Source of the DNA: an uncultured Gammaproteobacteria bacterium
GTDB taxonomy: Bacteria; Pseudomonadota; Gammaproteobacteria; Enterobacterales; Psychrobiaceae
Reading direction: 5' to 3'
Assembly (NCBI GenBank): GCA_937139475.1
Contig: CAKZQF010000015.1
Coordinates: forward strand, 1 to 55,225
DNA: 55,225 nucleotides
The position numbers were made by a program, and so were the translations under genes. A model generated the notes under the pieces. That model was not told where the DNA came from. It worked only from the letters and a program-made list of their open reading frames with translations, and did no database searches. Positions within the stretch are counted from its first letter, which is position 1, and each line of letters opens with the position of its first letter. Shown in pieces: positions 38,610-46,463 of this stretch.

Positions 38610-39068
38610 TTACTCAACCACTTTAACTTCCAATTGGCCAACACTAACTTTCGTTATTTCGACTTCCAGCCCTAGCAGGATTGGCTTGTCTGAACGAACC
38701 ACCCATTCAATACCGCTATAGCGCATGGTAATGCTTTCACCCTTGGCTAGGTCTTGAGGTAACATAAAACGATGACCAATCATGTCGTTGGGTGGAGTTG
38801 ATGAAACCACATGGTTTTGCATACGCTTAAGTGGCTTCCAGCTAAACAAGGCAACAACGCAGGTTAATATGGCGACGGCAGTACTCGCGACTAACACATC
38901 CGCAGGGAGAATATCCAAACCAATTAAGCCACCAGTTATAATTGAAGCGCAGCCAATATAAAACAGTATGAATGTAGCAAAGCCTAGCACAATAATTTCA
39001 ATAGCCAAAAGGACCAACCCTGCAACAACCAAGGATTCCGCCAAATGCGACACCACATATTCCAGCAT
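38610..39068 (-). CDS. NfeD-like membrane protein (YbbJ type)
   Basis: 152 residues with two to three hydrophobic segments in the first ~75 residues (SLVVAGLVLLAIEIIVLGFATFILFYIG), then a C-terminal OB-fold domain (~95-150: MIGHRFMLPQDLAKGESITMRYSG) typical of NfeD proteins. NfeD partners with the SPFH protein encoded immediately upstream (2-bp gap), as ybbJ does with qmcA in E. coli. The pair acts in membrane quality control. Confidence 0.88.
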   Translation of the reverse strand: MLEYVVSHLAESLVVAGLVLLAIEIIVLGFATFILFYIGCASIITGGLIGLDILPADVLVASTAVAILTCVVALFSWKPLKRMQNHVVSSTPPNDMIGHRFMLPQDLAKGESITMRYSGIEWVVRSDKPILLGLEVEITKVSVGQLEVKVVE

Positions 39069-39070
39069 AA

Positions 39071-40009
39071 TTATCCCCCTTTATTAAGTGCGCCAATAAT
39101 TGACGTTGCTTGTGCAACAATCGAGGCGGCATCAGTGCCTTGATCAGGAAGCAAGACAACTGATGACTCTTTCGCTATCGCTGCCTTCGCTTCAATCGCT
39201 TGGGTTGCTAAATCAAGCTGAACGGCTTTTTGACCATCACTCGTATTTGCCGCTTGTCCAACTTTAGTTAACGCCTCGGCTCTAGCCGTTGCAACAGCTA
39301 AAATTGCCTGCGCCTCCCCCTGGGCTCTTAACACTTGTTCCTCTTTCTCGGCCTCAGCTTTTAATACCACTGAGCGCTTTTGACCTTCAGCAACATTAAT
39401 CGCTGACTGCCTGTCACCCTCTGATTCCAGTATTTGGGCCCGCTTGACACGCTCCGCTTTCATCTGCGCTTCCATCGCTTCCATTACCGTATTTGGCGGC
39501 ACAATATCTTTAATTTCATAACGCAACACCTGGATACCCCAAGGTGCTGCGGCTTCATTTATTGAAGCGACAATATGAGCATTTAACTGGTCACGCTCTT
39601 CAAAGGTTTTATCTAGCTCCATTTTACCAAGCTCGCTACGCATTGTGGTTTGAGCCAGCTGCGTCACCGCAAACACGTAATCATCAACACCGTAGGTCGC
39701 TTTATAAGGCTCAAGCACTCTAAAATATAATACACCATCCACCAGCAGAGAGATATTATCGCGGGTAATTGCACTTTGGCTTGGCACATCCACCGCTTGC
39801 TCTTTTAATGAACGGTCAGCACCAATACTATCGATAAAGGGCAAAATAAAATTCAATCCAGCCTCACGGGTTGATTGGTATTTGCCGAATCGCTCAATGA
39901 GAAAAGCGCGATTTTGTGGTACAAAAATAATCGACGACTTTAATACGACGATAACAAATATCAATACAAACACTTCTACGTTAAGTAGATACTCAAAAAT
40001 GACTTCCAT
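39071..40009 (-). CDS. qmcA: SPFH/Band-7 protein QmcA
   Basis: 312 residues (E. coli QmcA 305). A single N-terminal membrane segment (~10-28, VEVFVLIFVIVVLKSSIIF) is followed by the Band-7 domain (FVPQNRAFLIERFGKYQST ... QTTMRSELGKMELDKTFEERDQLN) and a long Ala/Glu-rich helical tail that forms the oligomeric ring. It associates with the protease FtsH in E. coli. Operon with the NfeD gene. Confidence 0.92.
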   Translation of the reverse strand: MEVIFEYLLNVEVFVLIFVIVVLKSSIIFVPQNRAFLIERFGKYQSTREAGLNFILPFIDSIGADRSLKEQAVDVPSQSAITRDNISLLVDGVLYFRVLEPYKATYGVDDYVFAVTQLAQTTMRSELGKMELDKTFEERDQLNAHIVASINEAAAPWGIQVLRYEIKDIVPPNTVMEAMEAQMKAERVKRAQILESEGDRQSAINVAEGQKRSVVLKAEAEKEEQVLRAQGEAQAILAVATARAEALTKVGQAANTSDGQKAVQLDLATQAIEAKAAIAKESSVVLLPDQGTDAASIVAQATSIIGALNKGG

Positions 40010-40114
40010 TATTCACCCTTAACTATTTTTCTATATTAAAGAATAAGACAATTTAAAAAGAAATCAAAGATTTAAGCAAAATATTGAGAATAACCATAAA
40101 AAAAGAAAAAAATG

Positions 40115-40145
40115 CAAAAAAAAACCAGCGAAATAGTCGCTGGTT
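40115..40145 (-). terminator. Intrinsic terminator after purC
   Basis: AACCAGCGA (40123-40131) pairs with TCGCTGGTT (40137-40145), 5-nt loop; on the minus strand it is followed by nine or more T. Confidence 0.9.
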
Positions 40146-40167
40146 AGGAGGGGCAATTTTTGGACTG

Positions 40168-41271
40168 CTAATCAATTAATTGGTATTCCTTGCGCAATAC
40201 CTCAATGATTTCAGCTTTAGGATTGTCTGACAAAACAATCTTTTGACCAGTAATACGCTCTGCAATATTGATATAGGTATTAGATACATCAGTTAATACA
40301 TTTGCTGGTAGTTCATTATCACGTGCTAATGCACTACGTTCAGCCATTCTATCTTTATTTAGTAAAATATCCGGCTCAGGGAAATGATTTAGCAGAAGCT
40401 GGCGAAATCCTTCTTTAGAGTTTTCGACAACACAGCCTTGGCGATATTGCTCACCATCCCAAATACGTGATGAATCAGGGGTACCAACTTCATCCATATA
40501 GATCAGCTTTTCAGTGCCTGAGGCATCAGTAACGTGACCGAACTCAAATTTTGTATCCACAAAAACCTGATCTATTTTTTCTAGTTCACTACTAATCAAA
40601 TCAAAACCTTCTTTAAGTAACACTTCGTAGCGGTCGATATCATCTAGGCTTGTAAAGTTAAAGGCTTGATAGTTCTCGGTGATATTTTTACGTGTAATGT
40701 TGACATCATCGACTGCTGGAACACCTGGAATGCCTTCAAGAATGCCTTTAGTTGATGGCGTGATCAGTAGTTCTGGTAATTTCTGATCTTTTTCCAATCC
40801 TTCGACCATTTCAATACCACAAAAATTACGCTCGCCTTTGGCATATGAACGCCACATTGAGCCAGTGATATATTGGCGACATATCGCTTCGATCATCACT
40901 GGACGAGCTTTTTGTACAATCCAAACAAACGGATGTGGGATATCTAAGATATGGCTATCGGCTAAACCATTTTGTTTAAAGAGTTTAAACCAGTGGTTTG
41001 AGATAGCGTTTAGTGCAGCCCCTTTACCAGGAACACCATTCATGCCGCCCTCTCCGCGCCAAATACAGTCAAATGCCGAGATTCTGTCACTAATAACCAT
41101 AATCGCTAGCGGTGCATCAGAGGCTACATCATAACCCTTCTCTTTAATAAGACGTGCGCTATCTTCTGGGGTTAACCAATAGACGCTTCTAACTTTACCA
41201 CTGTGTACTGGTTTGTTGGTGCGAATAGGCAAATCGTCGTTAACTGCTAATACTTTATCTGCAAGACTCAT
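40168..41271 (-). CDS. purC: Phosphoribosylaminoimidazole-succinocarboxamide synthase (long form)
   Basis: 367 residues from the ATG at 41271 ([10 protein letters not shown]...), which has AGGA 10 bp upstream; the frame extends to 41301 with no ribosome site. SAICAR synthetase motifs: [49 protein letters not shown], and VDTKFEFG ... [14 protein letters not shown]. It is the ~367-aa form found in Shewanella and relatives rather than the 237-aa E. coli form. The step is the ATP-dependent addition of aspartate to CAIR in purine synthesis. Confidence 0.95.
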   Translation of the reverse strand: MSLADKVLAVNDDLPIRTNKPVHSGKVRSVYWLTPEDSARLIKEKGYDVASDAPLAIMVISDRISAFDCIWRGEGGMNGVPGKGAALNAISNHWFKLFKQNGLADSHILDIPHPFVWIVQKARPVMIEAICRQYITGSMWRSYAKGERNFCGIEMVEGLEKDQKLPELLITPSTKGILEGIPGVPAVDDVNITRKNITENYQAFNFTSLDDIDRYEVLLKEGFDLISSELEKIDQVFVDTKFEFGHVTDASGTEKLIYMDEVGTPDSSRIWDGEQYRQGCVVENSKEGFRQLLLNHFPEPDILLNKDRMAERSALARDNELPANVLTDVSNTYINIAERITGQKIVLSDNPKAEIIEVLRKEYQLID

Positions 41272-41377
41272 TGAGAGTTGTCCTGTATTAAAATTATTCA
41301 TCTGCTGAATAAGGTGTTTAAAGAGAAAAATGGTGACACTTTTAAGGCACTAAACTGCGCCCTAAATTTTGGCTGCG

Positions 41378-41406
41378 ATAATAGCAGAAATGCCATAGCA
41401 TGCCAA
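41378..41406 (-). promoter_or_regulatory. Sigma-70 promoter of purC
   Basis: On the minus strand: -35 TTGGCA (41406-41401), 17-bp spacer, -10 TATTAT (41383-41378). The leader would be about 100 nt. Near-consensus. Confidence 0.65.
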
Positions 41407-41516
41407 TAAATGTGAGCCGAATCACAGGTTATTCGTTAATTCGAGTGAAGCATAAAAGATATTTTCAGATGAACTATTGAAGTTAAAGAATAAATCATTA
41501 ATATAATTGACCTTAT

Positions 41517-41593
41517 CGGAACGTAGCGCAGCTTGGTAGCGCACCTGTCTGGGGGACAGGTGGTCGGAGGTTCAAATCCTCTCGTTCCGACCA
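41517..41593 (+). tRNA. tRNA-Pro (anticodon GGG)
   Basis: A complete 77-nt cloverleaf: acceptor CGGAACG / CGTTCCG, anticodon stem CCTGT / ACAGG around CTGGGGG (anticodon GGG), T-loop TTCAAAT, discriminator A and encoded CCA (41591-41593). An integrase gene starts 230 bp downstream, so its 3' end is the likely integration site of the island. I did not find a second copy of its 3' end in the rest of the window. Confidence 0.95.
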
Positions 41594-41716
41594 ACCAACT
41601 ATTTTTTAGCGTTCTTTTACGTCCAATATCTACCGTAAAATCCTTTAACGCCCTACACTTACTAGCCGAAAAAAATTTATAAGGTTTTTTGCAGTTTCGT
41701 GCAATCCAGTCTAAAG

Positions 41717-41824
41717 TGGTACACTGAGTGGTACATTCAGCGATATCGTCAACTACAGTGTACCAAAAATTATATTTTCTATTTTAAAATCATCTGGCTG
41801 TATGCGCAAATAGGCGGTGTACCA
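41717..41824. repeat. Four TGGTACA/TGTACCA sites in front of the integrase gene
   Basis: Two direct copies of TGGTACA (41717-41723, 41729-41735; 12 bp apart) and two inverted copies, TGTACCA (41759-41765 and 41818-41824), the last touching the integrase ATG. They lie between tRNA-Pro and the integrase, where arm-type integrase or AlpA/excisionase sites would be expected. A further TGTACCA is at 44045-44051 upstream of alpA. Confidence 0.6.
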
Positions 41825-43062
41825 TGGTAGGTAATAGAAGTGGCTTAACAGCAACGCAAATCAAACAGGCAAAACCACAAAGCAAAGAATACACATTAAG
41901 TGACGGTGGTGGCTTAACCCTTAGAATTAAACCTAATGGCACAAAATCATGGCTGCTAAGATACACCAAGCCGCTCACTAAACAGCGGATTAACTTATCT
42001 ATTGGTCAATATCCTGATGTACCACTGGCAAAAGCAAGGGAAGCTGCACAAGATGCCAGAGAATTGCTTGCTAATGGCATTGATCCAAAAACCTACAGAG
42101 ACGCGCAAGCGCAAGCCAAGTTAGACAAAATAAAACATACCTTTGAAGCGGTTACATTCGATTGGCTGAGAAAGAAAAAAGCAGATGTGAAATTAAAAAC
42201 CTATACAGGCATTGCCAATGCTCTTATTAATCATATCTTGCCGCATATAGGCAAAACTCCCATTTCAAAAATTAACGCCTTGCAAGTAATTGCAGTATTA
42301 CGCCCCATTGAAGCCAGAGGCAATATCGAAATGGTCGGGCGTATTTGCCAATACCTAAATCAGATAATGACCTATGCCACTAATCATGGGATCATATTCT
42401 CTAATCCATTATCAGGCATAAAAGAAGTATTTAAGAAGAAAAAAGTTACCAATAACCCCCACGTTAAGCCCGAAGAGTTACCCGAATTAATGCGCACCAT
42501 CGCCGAAGCGGATATTCGAAAAACTACTAAGTTAATGATTCAATTTCAATTGCACACTATGACGCGACCAGCGGAAACGGCACAAGCAGAATGGCAAGAG
42601 GTAGATTTCGATGCTATGACCTGGACTATCCCACCAGAAAAAGCTAAGACCAAGACGCCGCATAAGATACCGCTAACAGTACAAACGCTGGCTATCTTAG
42701 AAAAAATGAAAATAGTGAATTCACTCTCGCCCTTTGTATTCGCATCAGCCAACGACGCAAATAAACATGCCAACAGTCAAACGGCAAACATGGCATTAAA
42801 GCGTATGGGCTTGCAGGGCAAGCAAACAGCGCATGGCTTAAGAGGGTTAGCCAGAACAATATTAAGCGAGCAGGGCTTTGCTTATGATGTTTCAGAGTGT
42901 TGTCTGGCGCATAAAGTGGGTAGCGCAGTGAGCCAATCATACAACCACAGCACATACTTTAATCAGCGTATAAAAATAATGCAGTGGTGGAGTGCTTATA
43001 TTAGTGAATGCACTCATACCGCTGTTTCCATTGTTGGGCTTAAGACGTTACAAGGAGTTTAA
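41824..43062 (+). CDS. Tyrosine integrase, P4/DUF4102 type
   Basis: 412 residues. The N-terminal ~85 residues form the arm-binding DUF4102 domain (LTATQIKQAKPQSKEYTLSDGGG ... LSIGQYPDVPLAKAREAA). The catalytic set is complete: Arg248 (TMTRPAETA), His337-x-x-Arg340 (HGLRG), His363 (LAHKVG) and Tyr373 (YNHSTYFNQR). Such integrases place P4-like satellites and genomic islands into the 3' ends of tRNA genes, fitting the tRNA-Pro beside it. Repeated heptamers overlap its promoter region. The next gene begins 1 bp after its stop. Confidence 0.95.
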   Translation: MVGNRSGLTATQIKQAKPQSKEYTLSDGGGLTLRIKPNGTKSWLLRYTKPLTKQRINLSIGQYPDVPLAKAREAAQDARELLANGIDPKTYRDAQAQAKLDKIKHTFEAVTFDWLRKKKADVKLKTYTGIANALINHILPHIGKTPISKINALQVIAVLRPIEARGNIEMVGRICQYLNQIMTYATNHGIIFSNPLSGIKEVFKKKKVTNNPHVKPEELPELMRTIAEADIRKTTKLMIQFQLHTMTRPAETAQAEWQEVDFDAMTWTIPPEKAKTKTPHKIPLTVQTLAILEKMKIVNSLSPFVFASANDANKHANSQTANMALKRMGLQGKQTAHGLRGLARTILSEQGFAYDVSECCLAHKVGSAVSQSYNHSTYFNQRIKIMQWWSAYISECTHTAVSIVGLKTLQGV

Positions 43063-43063
43063 T

Positions 43064-43816
43064 ATGACTATAAATTTAAAATATCGAGATGGTGTTACTG
43101 CCGACGAGGCCGCTTTAATTGCACTAGGCTTAGATAAATATTATGGCGAGATACCAGGGCAATATTTACTTTCGCCCGCAGCTTTTGTGGATGATAATGA
43201 AATAACCCGCGCAGATATGGATTCGGTTGTAGCAAAAGTGCGCGAGGCATCAGCCATAAAATCTAGTTTACTCAATGAAATAATGCGTTGTCATGAATAT
43301 TCATCTAAGGTTTTTGATTCATCCCCCCCTCCTGAAATCACTTTGTATCAGAAAAAATATTTGCCTCCGACTAATTGCATTCAACTGAAGTTAGATCTTG
43401 AAAAAACAACAATGACAAAAATCAGCGTGATTGAATGGCTTTTAAAACGCGGTCAATTTGATAAAGCCGAACTAATTAACCTAGAAGAAAGTTTTAAGTT
43501 ATCCAAAATTGACGATTCAAGGAATAAGCAAGGGTGTACAGCTGATTTTGATGAGGATGCTCTGCCAGACAACATTTATTATGCGCAAAATTTATACGAA
43601 TATTGCTGGCATAACATACCAGAAAATATGGCTCGTCCAACTAAATCAGACTTACGTAAATATATTATTGAAGTAATCGGAATCGATAAAAAGGAAATTA
43701 AACTAATTGAATCGATTATTATAATATCAGCTCCTAAAGGACATAAATTTGGAGGTAGTCAAAGCGATAGCTTAGTGGATTGGTTGCCTTTACCCGAAAG
43801 AAACAAATTAAAGTAG
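43064..43816 (+). CDS. Hypothetical island protein, 250 aa
   Basis: No family recognised. The start ATG 43064 has AAGGAG 7 bp upstream (the open frame itself begins at 42992 inside the integrase gene). The gene begins 1 bp after the integrase stop, so the two are likely co-transcribed. The protein is soluble and mostly helical; the segment ENMARPTKSDLRKYIIEVIGID in the last third resembles short stretches seen in island-borne proteins near integrases but I cannot name a domain. No catalytic motif is evident. Confidence 0.65.
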   Translation: MTINLKYRDGVTADEAALIALGLDKYYGEIPGQYLLSPAAFVDDNEITRADMDSVVAKVREASAIKSSLLNEIMRCHEYSSKVFDSSPPPEITLYQKKYLPPTNCIQLKLDLEKTTMTKISVIEWLLKRGQFDKAELINLEESFKLSKIDDSRNKQGCTADFDEDALPDNIYYAQNLYEYCWHNIPENMARPTKSDLRKYIIEVIGIDKKEIKLIESIIIISAPKGHKFGGSQSDSLVDWLPLPERNKLK

Positions 43817-44175
43817 GAGCTTAATGAGAATATGCTGCGGTGTATTGTCACACCGTTAAGTAATGGCTAATTTCGGTGGGGATTTAAGCATCCCCAGTGA
43901 ATGTACCCCGCCCCCCACTTTTTTTGTTTATTAAGTCAACATATATACTACAGCAGCTCACCCGCGAAATTTTAACAAAGCACTTGAGACATAGTGGTTA
44001 CACACCAAAGAAACCAGCTATAGCAAGGTTTTTAGCACTGGTTGTGTACCAGTTATGCCTAGTGCCTTACTGCCACTACACCAGACAAATATTGAGAAAT
44101 GGTTCATGCTTTTATTGCACATTAAGCAACAGCAAAGAACTGCTGTGAATTTTAAAATAATAGCAAGGATTCGCT
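43817..44175 (+). promoter_or_regulatory. Non-coding region upstream of alpA with competing hairpins
   Basis: 359 bp. Visible structures: CGGTGT/ACACCG (43838-43855); TGGGGAT/ATCCCCA (43877-43896); and an alternative pairing of GTGGGG (43876-43881) with CCCCAC (43913-43918), which is followed by seven T (43919-43925), i.e. a possible terminator that excludes the second hairpin. ACTGGT/ACCAGT also pairs around 44036-44053. An 83-codon frame (43897-44148) starting at GTG lacks a ribosome site and is not called. Confidence 0.4.
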
Positions 44176-44430
44176 ATGGATATTCAAATCGTAAAACAAC
44201 CCGCGCTACTGAAGCAATTTGCTTTCAGTAAATCAACACTATTCAGCCAAATTAAGAATGGTTTAATGCCAGATGCAATACCACTAGGCGATCGTGCTGT
44301 CGGTTACCTACAACATGAACTTGATGCAGTTCTTCATGCTCGCATAGCTGGGAAAAGTCCAGCACAAATAAAAGCACTTGTTAAATCTCTGAAAGTGAAA
44401 CGCACAGAGGATTTATTAAACATCGATTAG
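44176..44430 (+). CDS. AlpA-like phage/satellite regulator
   Basis: 84 residues, ribosome site AAGGA 7 bp upstream. The order of a winged-helix (MerR-like) DNA-binding domain is visible: FAFSKSTLFSQIKNGLMPDAIPLGDRAVGYLQHELDAVLHARIAG, which follows the AlpA pattern (S+STLY..I..G.FP...+LG.RAVGWLE.E+..W...R). AlpA proteins activate excision or early genes of P4-like satellites and prophages. Here it sits between the integrase and the replication genes, the usual PICI/P4 position. Confidence 0.82.
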   Translation: MDIQIVKQPALLKQFAFSKSTLFSQIKNGLMPDAIPLGDRAVGYLQHELDAVLHARIAGKSPAQIKALVKSLKVKRTEDLLNID

Positions 44431-44610
44431 AACAAGTGCTCTGCAGTCAAAGCGTATAACTGGCGGTGTAAAGTTTTAGCGCAGGTGATTTGGCTAATTA
44501 GTTATCTGACTAAGGTGCAAGGAAAAGGCTACCGATTACCAGGAGTTACATCTTTGGCTGGAGCTGAATAGCTAAAACCATTCTAAAGTAGATAGAAATA
44601 GAGGTGATTT

Positions 44611-44895
44611 ATGGGTTTTGAGAAAGGAAGAGAAAAAACAGGCGGCCGACAATTGGGCACAAGAAACAAAGTTAACCTATTTGAAGAATCGACAATAGAG
44701 CAAGCGAAAGCGGTGATTGCTGAGCATGTTGCCAAAGGAGACATCGAAGCGTGCAAGTTAGTATTGAATTTTTCGCTATCTAAACCAGCGTCACATCTAG
44801 TAGGTATTGCAGCAGAAAATGAGGAGGTGAAACACGCCGTATTAGTAGAAGACATTAATAGGAAATATAACAATGTTGGAGCAGTTGATTACTAA
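44611..44895 (+). CDS. Hypothetical island protein, 94 aa (DUF5681-like N-terminus)
   Basis: The N-terminus GREKTGGRQLGTRNKVNLF resembles the GRPKGSxNK opening of DUF5681-type phage proteins, some of which sit near small-terminase genes. The rest is an amphipathic helical stretch (AKAVIAEHVAKGDIEACKLVLNF). Ribosome site GAGGTG about 7 bp upstream. The role is not known. Confidence 0.6.
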   Translation: MGFEKGREKTGGRQLGTRNKVNLFEESTIEQAKAVIAEHVAKGDIEACKLVLNFSLSKPASHLVGIAAENEEVKHAVLVEDINRKYNNVGAVDY

Positions 44896-44971
44896 AGCTT
44901 AGTCATTGCTTGGCAGTATGTACTGTTTATTTGGTTAACTGAATATAATCTTTTTAAAGGAGTAAATTGAA

Positions 44972-45280
44972 ATGGTTTTAAAATTTGAAGGGCTAACCGC
45001 TGGGCCAGCTAGAACACTACTATGTCCATCTTGTGCCTGTAATTACATACATCATGACAAAATAGAGGTGTTTGAGCGTGAGCCAGACGCTGAAACTGGC
45101 CTTCATGTAACAGTAGGAAATGGCAACGCTTCGATTGACAACGCTCTTAATGCCAATCCCAGTAGCAGACGTCATGGTGTAAATATTCACTTCTGGTGTG
45201 AAGATTGTGACGCTAAACCTGTGTTATCAATCATACAACACAAGGGGCACACTAGGGTTGATTTTAAATCAAAAAAATAA
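44972..45280 (+). CDS. Hypothetical zinc-ribbon-like protein, 102 aa
   Basis: Two Cys pairs, CPSCAC (residues ~18-23) and CEDC (~75-80), with His residues nearby (IHHD, NIHFWCEDC), suggest one zinc site. The middle lists a beta-rich stretch with an Asn-rich loop. Ribosome site AAGGAG 8-10 bp upstream. Similar small zinc proteins are frequent in gammaproteobacterial islands. Function unknown. Confidence 0.6.
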   Translation: MVLKFEGLTAGPARTLLCPSCACNYIHHDKIEVFEREPDAETGLHVTVGNGNASIDNALNANPSSRRHGVNIHFWCEDCDAKPVLSIIQHKGHTRVDFKSKK

Positions 45281-45327
45281 AGAGTCTTGCAAGCGCGTAA
45301 ATAAACCGTCGCATTGCAGAATTAAAA

Positions 45328-45349
45328 AAGCCTACAGCTAAGTAGGCTT
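45328..45349 (-). terminator. Hairpin with T run on the minus strand
   Basis: AAGCCTAC (45328-45335) pairs with GTAGGCTT (45342-45349), loop of 6. The A run at 45324-45329 makes it a terminator for minus-strand transcription; no minus-strand gene is upstream of it, so its purpose is unclear. On the plus strand there is no T run. Confidence 0.4.
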
Positions 45350-45416
45350 CCTGTAAACTAGCTGGTGGTTAGCTCTTGACGGAAACAGCCTCCAGCATTA
45401 ATGGAGTATATCAAGG

Positions 45417-46463
45417 ATGATATATTTTTTACACGCGGCAAGTGTCGCTCAGACGGAAAACTTTTCCTATATAGCATGGAAAGACTTAGTTCGCCTTTGC
45501 TCTGTCTTACCTGTCACAGTTTTTAAAACGGCGAAAGAAGCCAAAAACAAATCAGCAGTTATTGCCTCACATGATGCCATTAACAAGCGTAAAGAGCAGG
45601 CGATTGCGCACGATAACTTCACGCTGTTACGATTAGACCTAGATGACACAGAGCTTGATATAGAGGGAATTAAAGCACAACTAAAAGCACTTAATATTGA
45701 AAGCTATATTATCCACACAACGGCTAAACACCAACAGCTCGATGATGTTACCGGTGAGTGTTACGGCAACCGATATCGCGTGTATATAAAGCTTGAGGCC
45801 CCCCTAAATTACAAAGATTGGTCAGTTATTGAGACTTACCTCTCTCATGTTTTCAATGCCGATGACTGCGCAACACGGCCACAGCAAATAATGTACTTGC
45901 CTACTCGTTTCACAGGCATCAAATACGATTATGTTATTGGTGATAGTGGCGCAAATAATATTACAAGTTTACTGACCAAAGCCAATGAACATCACGAAAA
46001 AGAAGCCAAAGAGTACACTTTAACTATACAAAACCTGTCTGCAATGCCCTCCAAAAAGCATAAACCGGAACGTTTAGTTGGTAAGCAAATATCACTAATC
46101 GAAACTGTTAATGATGCGTATGAGTGGGGTTCACTATTGCGCCATTATGGTTATAAACAGCAAGGTAAAAAGTGGTTGCCCCCAGAGAGTAAAAGCGGTG
46201 TTGCAGGAGTGGTCATATTAACCGGCACCGACAATAAAGAGAGGTATTACTCACATCACAGTGACGACCCTTGTCGTATCCAGGGGCACTCATTAGATAA
46301 ATTCGATTTCTTGCGCATAAGAGAATACGGAGGTGATAATAAAAATGCATTACGTGGTTTAGGTAAAATATTTATAGAAGTTACTAAATTTAACCAGAAA
46401 GAATTTGCTATACATAAAAGCAATGACGCAGCCAAGCAAATAATGGGGGCTTATAATGGGTAA
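45417..46463 (+). CDS. Archaeo-eukaryotic-type primase (PrimPol-like), putative
   Basis: 348 residues. The N-terminal ~170 residues show the layout of a PrimPol domain: LLRLDLDDTE with the metal-binding DxD (Asp74, Asp76), then YIIHTTAKH (residues ~97-105, the H motif), NRYRVYIKLEAPL (~118-130), and TRPQQIMYLPTRF (~153-164), the 'Q.mY.P' element of plasmid and satellite primases. The C-terminal half has no recognised fold. Its last 8 bp overlap the helicase gene, so the two are translated together and likely work as primase and helicase for replication of the element. Confidence 0.72.
   Translation: MIYFLHAASVAQTENFSYIAWKDLVRLCSVLPVTVFKTAKEAKNKSAVIASHDAINKRKEQAIAHDNFTLLRLDLDDTELDIEGIKAQLKALNIESYIIHTTAKHQQLDDVTGECYGNRYRVYIKLEAPLNYKDWSVIETYLSHVFNADDCATRPQQIMYLPTRFTGIKYDYVIGDSGANNITSLLTKANEHHEKEAKEYTLTIQNLSAMPSKKHKPERLVGKQISLIETVNDAYEWGSLLRHYGYKQQGKKWLPPESKSGVAGVVILTGTDNKERYYSHHSDDPCRIQGHSLDKFDFLRIREYGGDNKNALRGLGKIFIEVTKFNQKEFAIHKSNDAAKQIMGAYNG

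Noticed and set aside
43897..44148. 83-codon frame upstream of alpA
   Set aside because: GTG start with no ribosome site, odd composition (Leu/Cys/Arg-rich) and overlap with likely regulatory hairpins.
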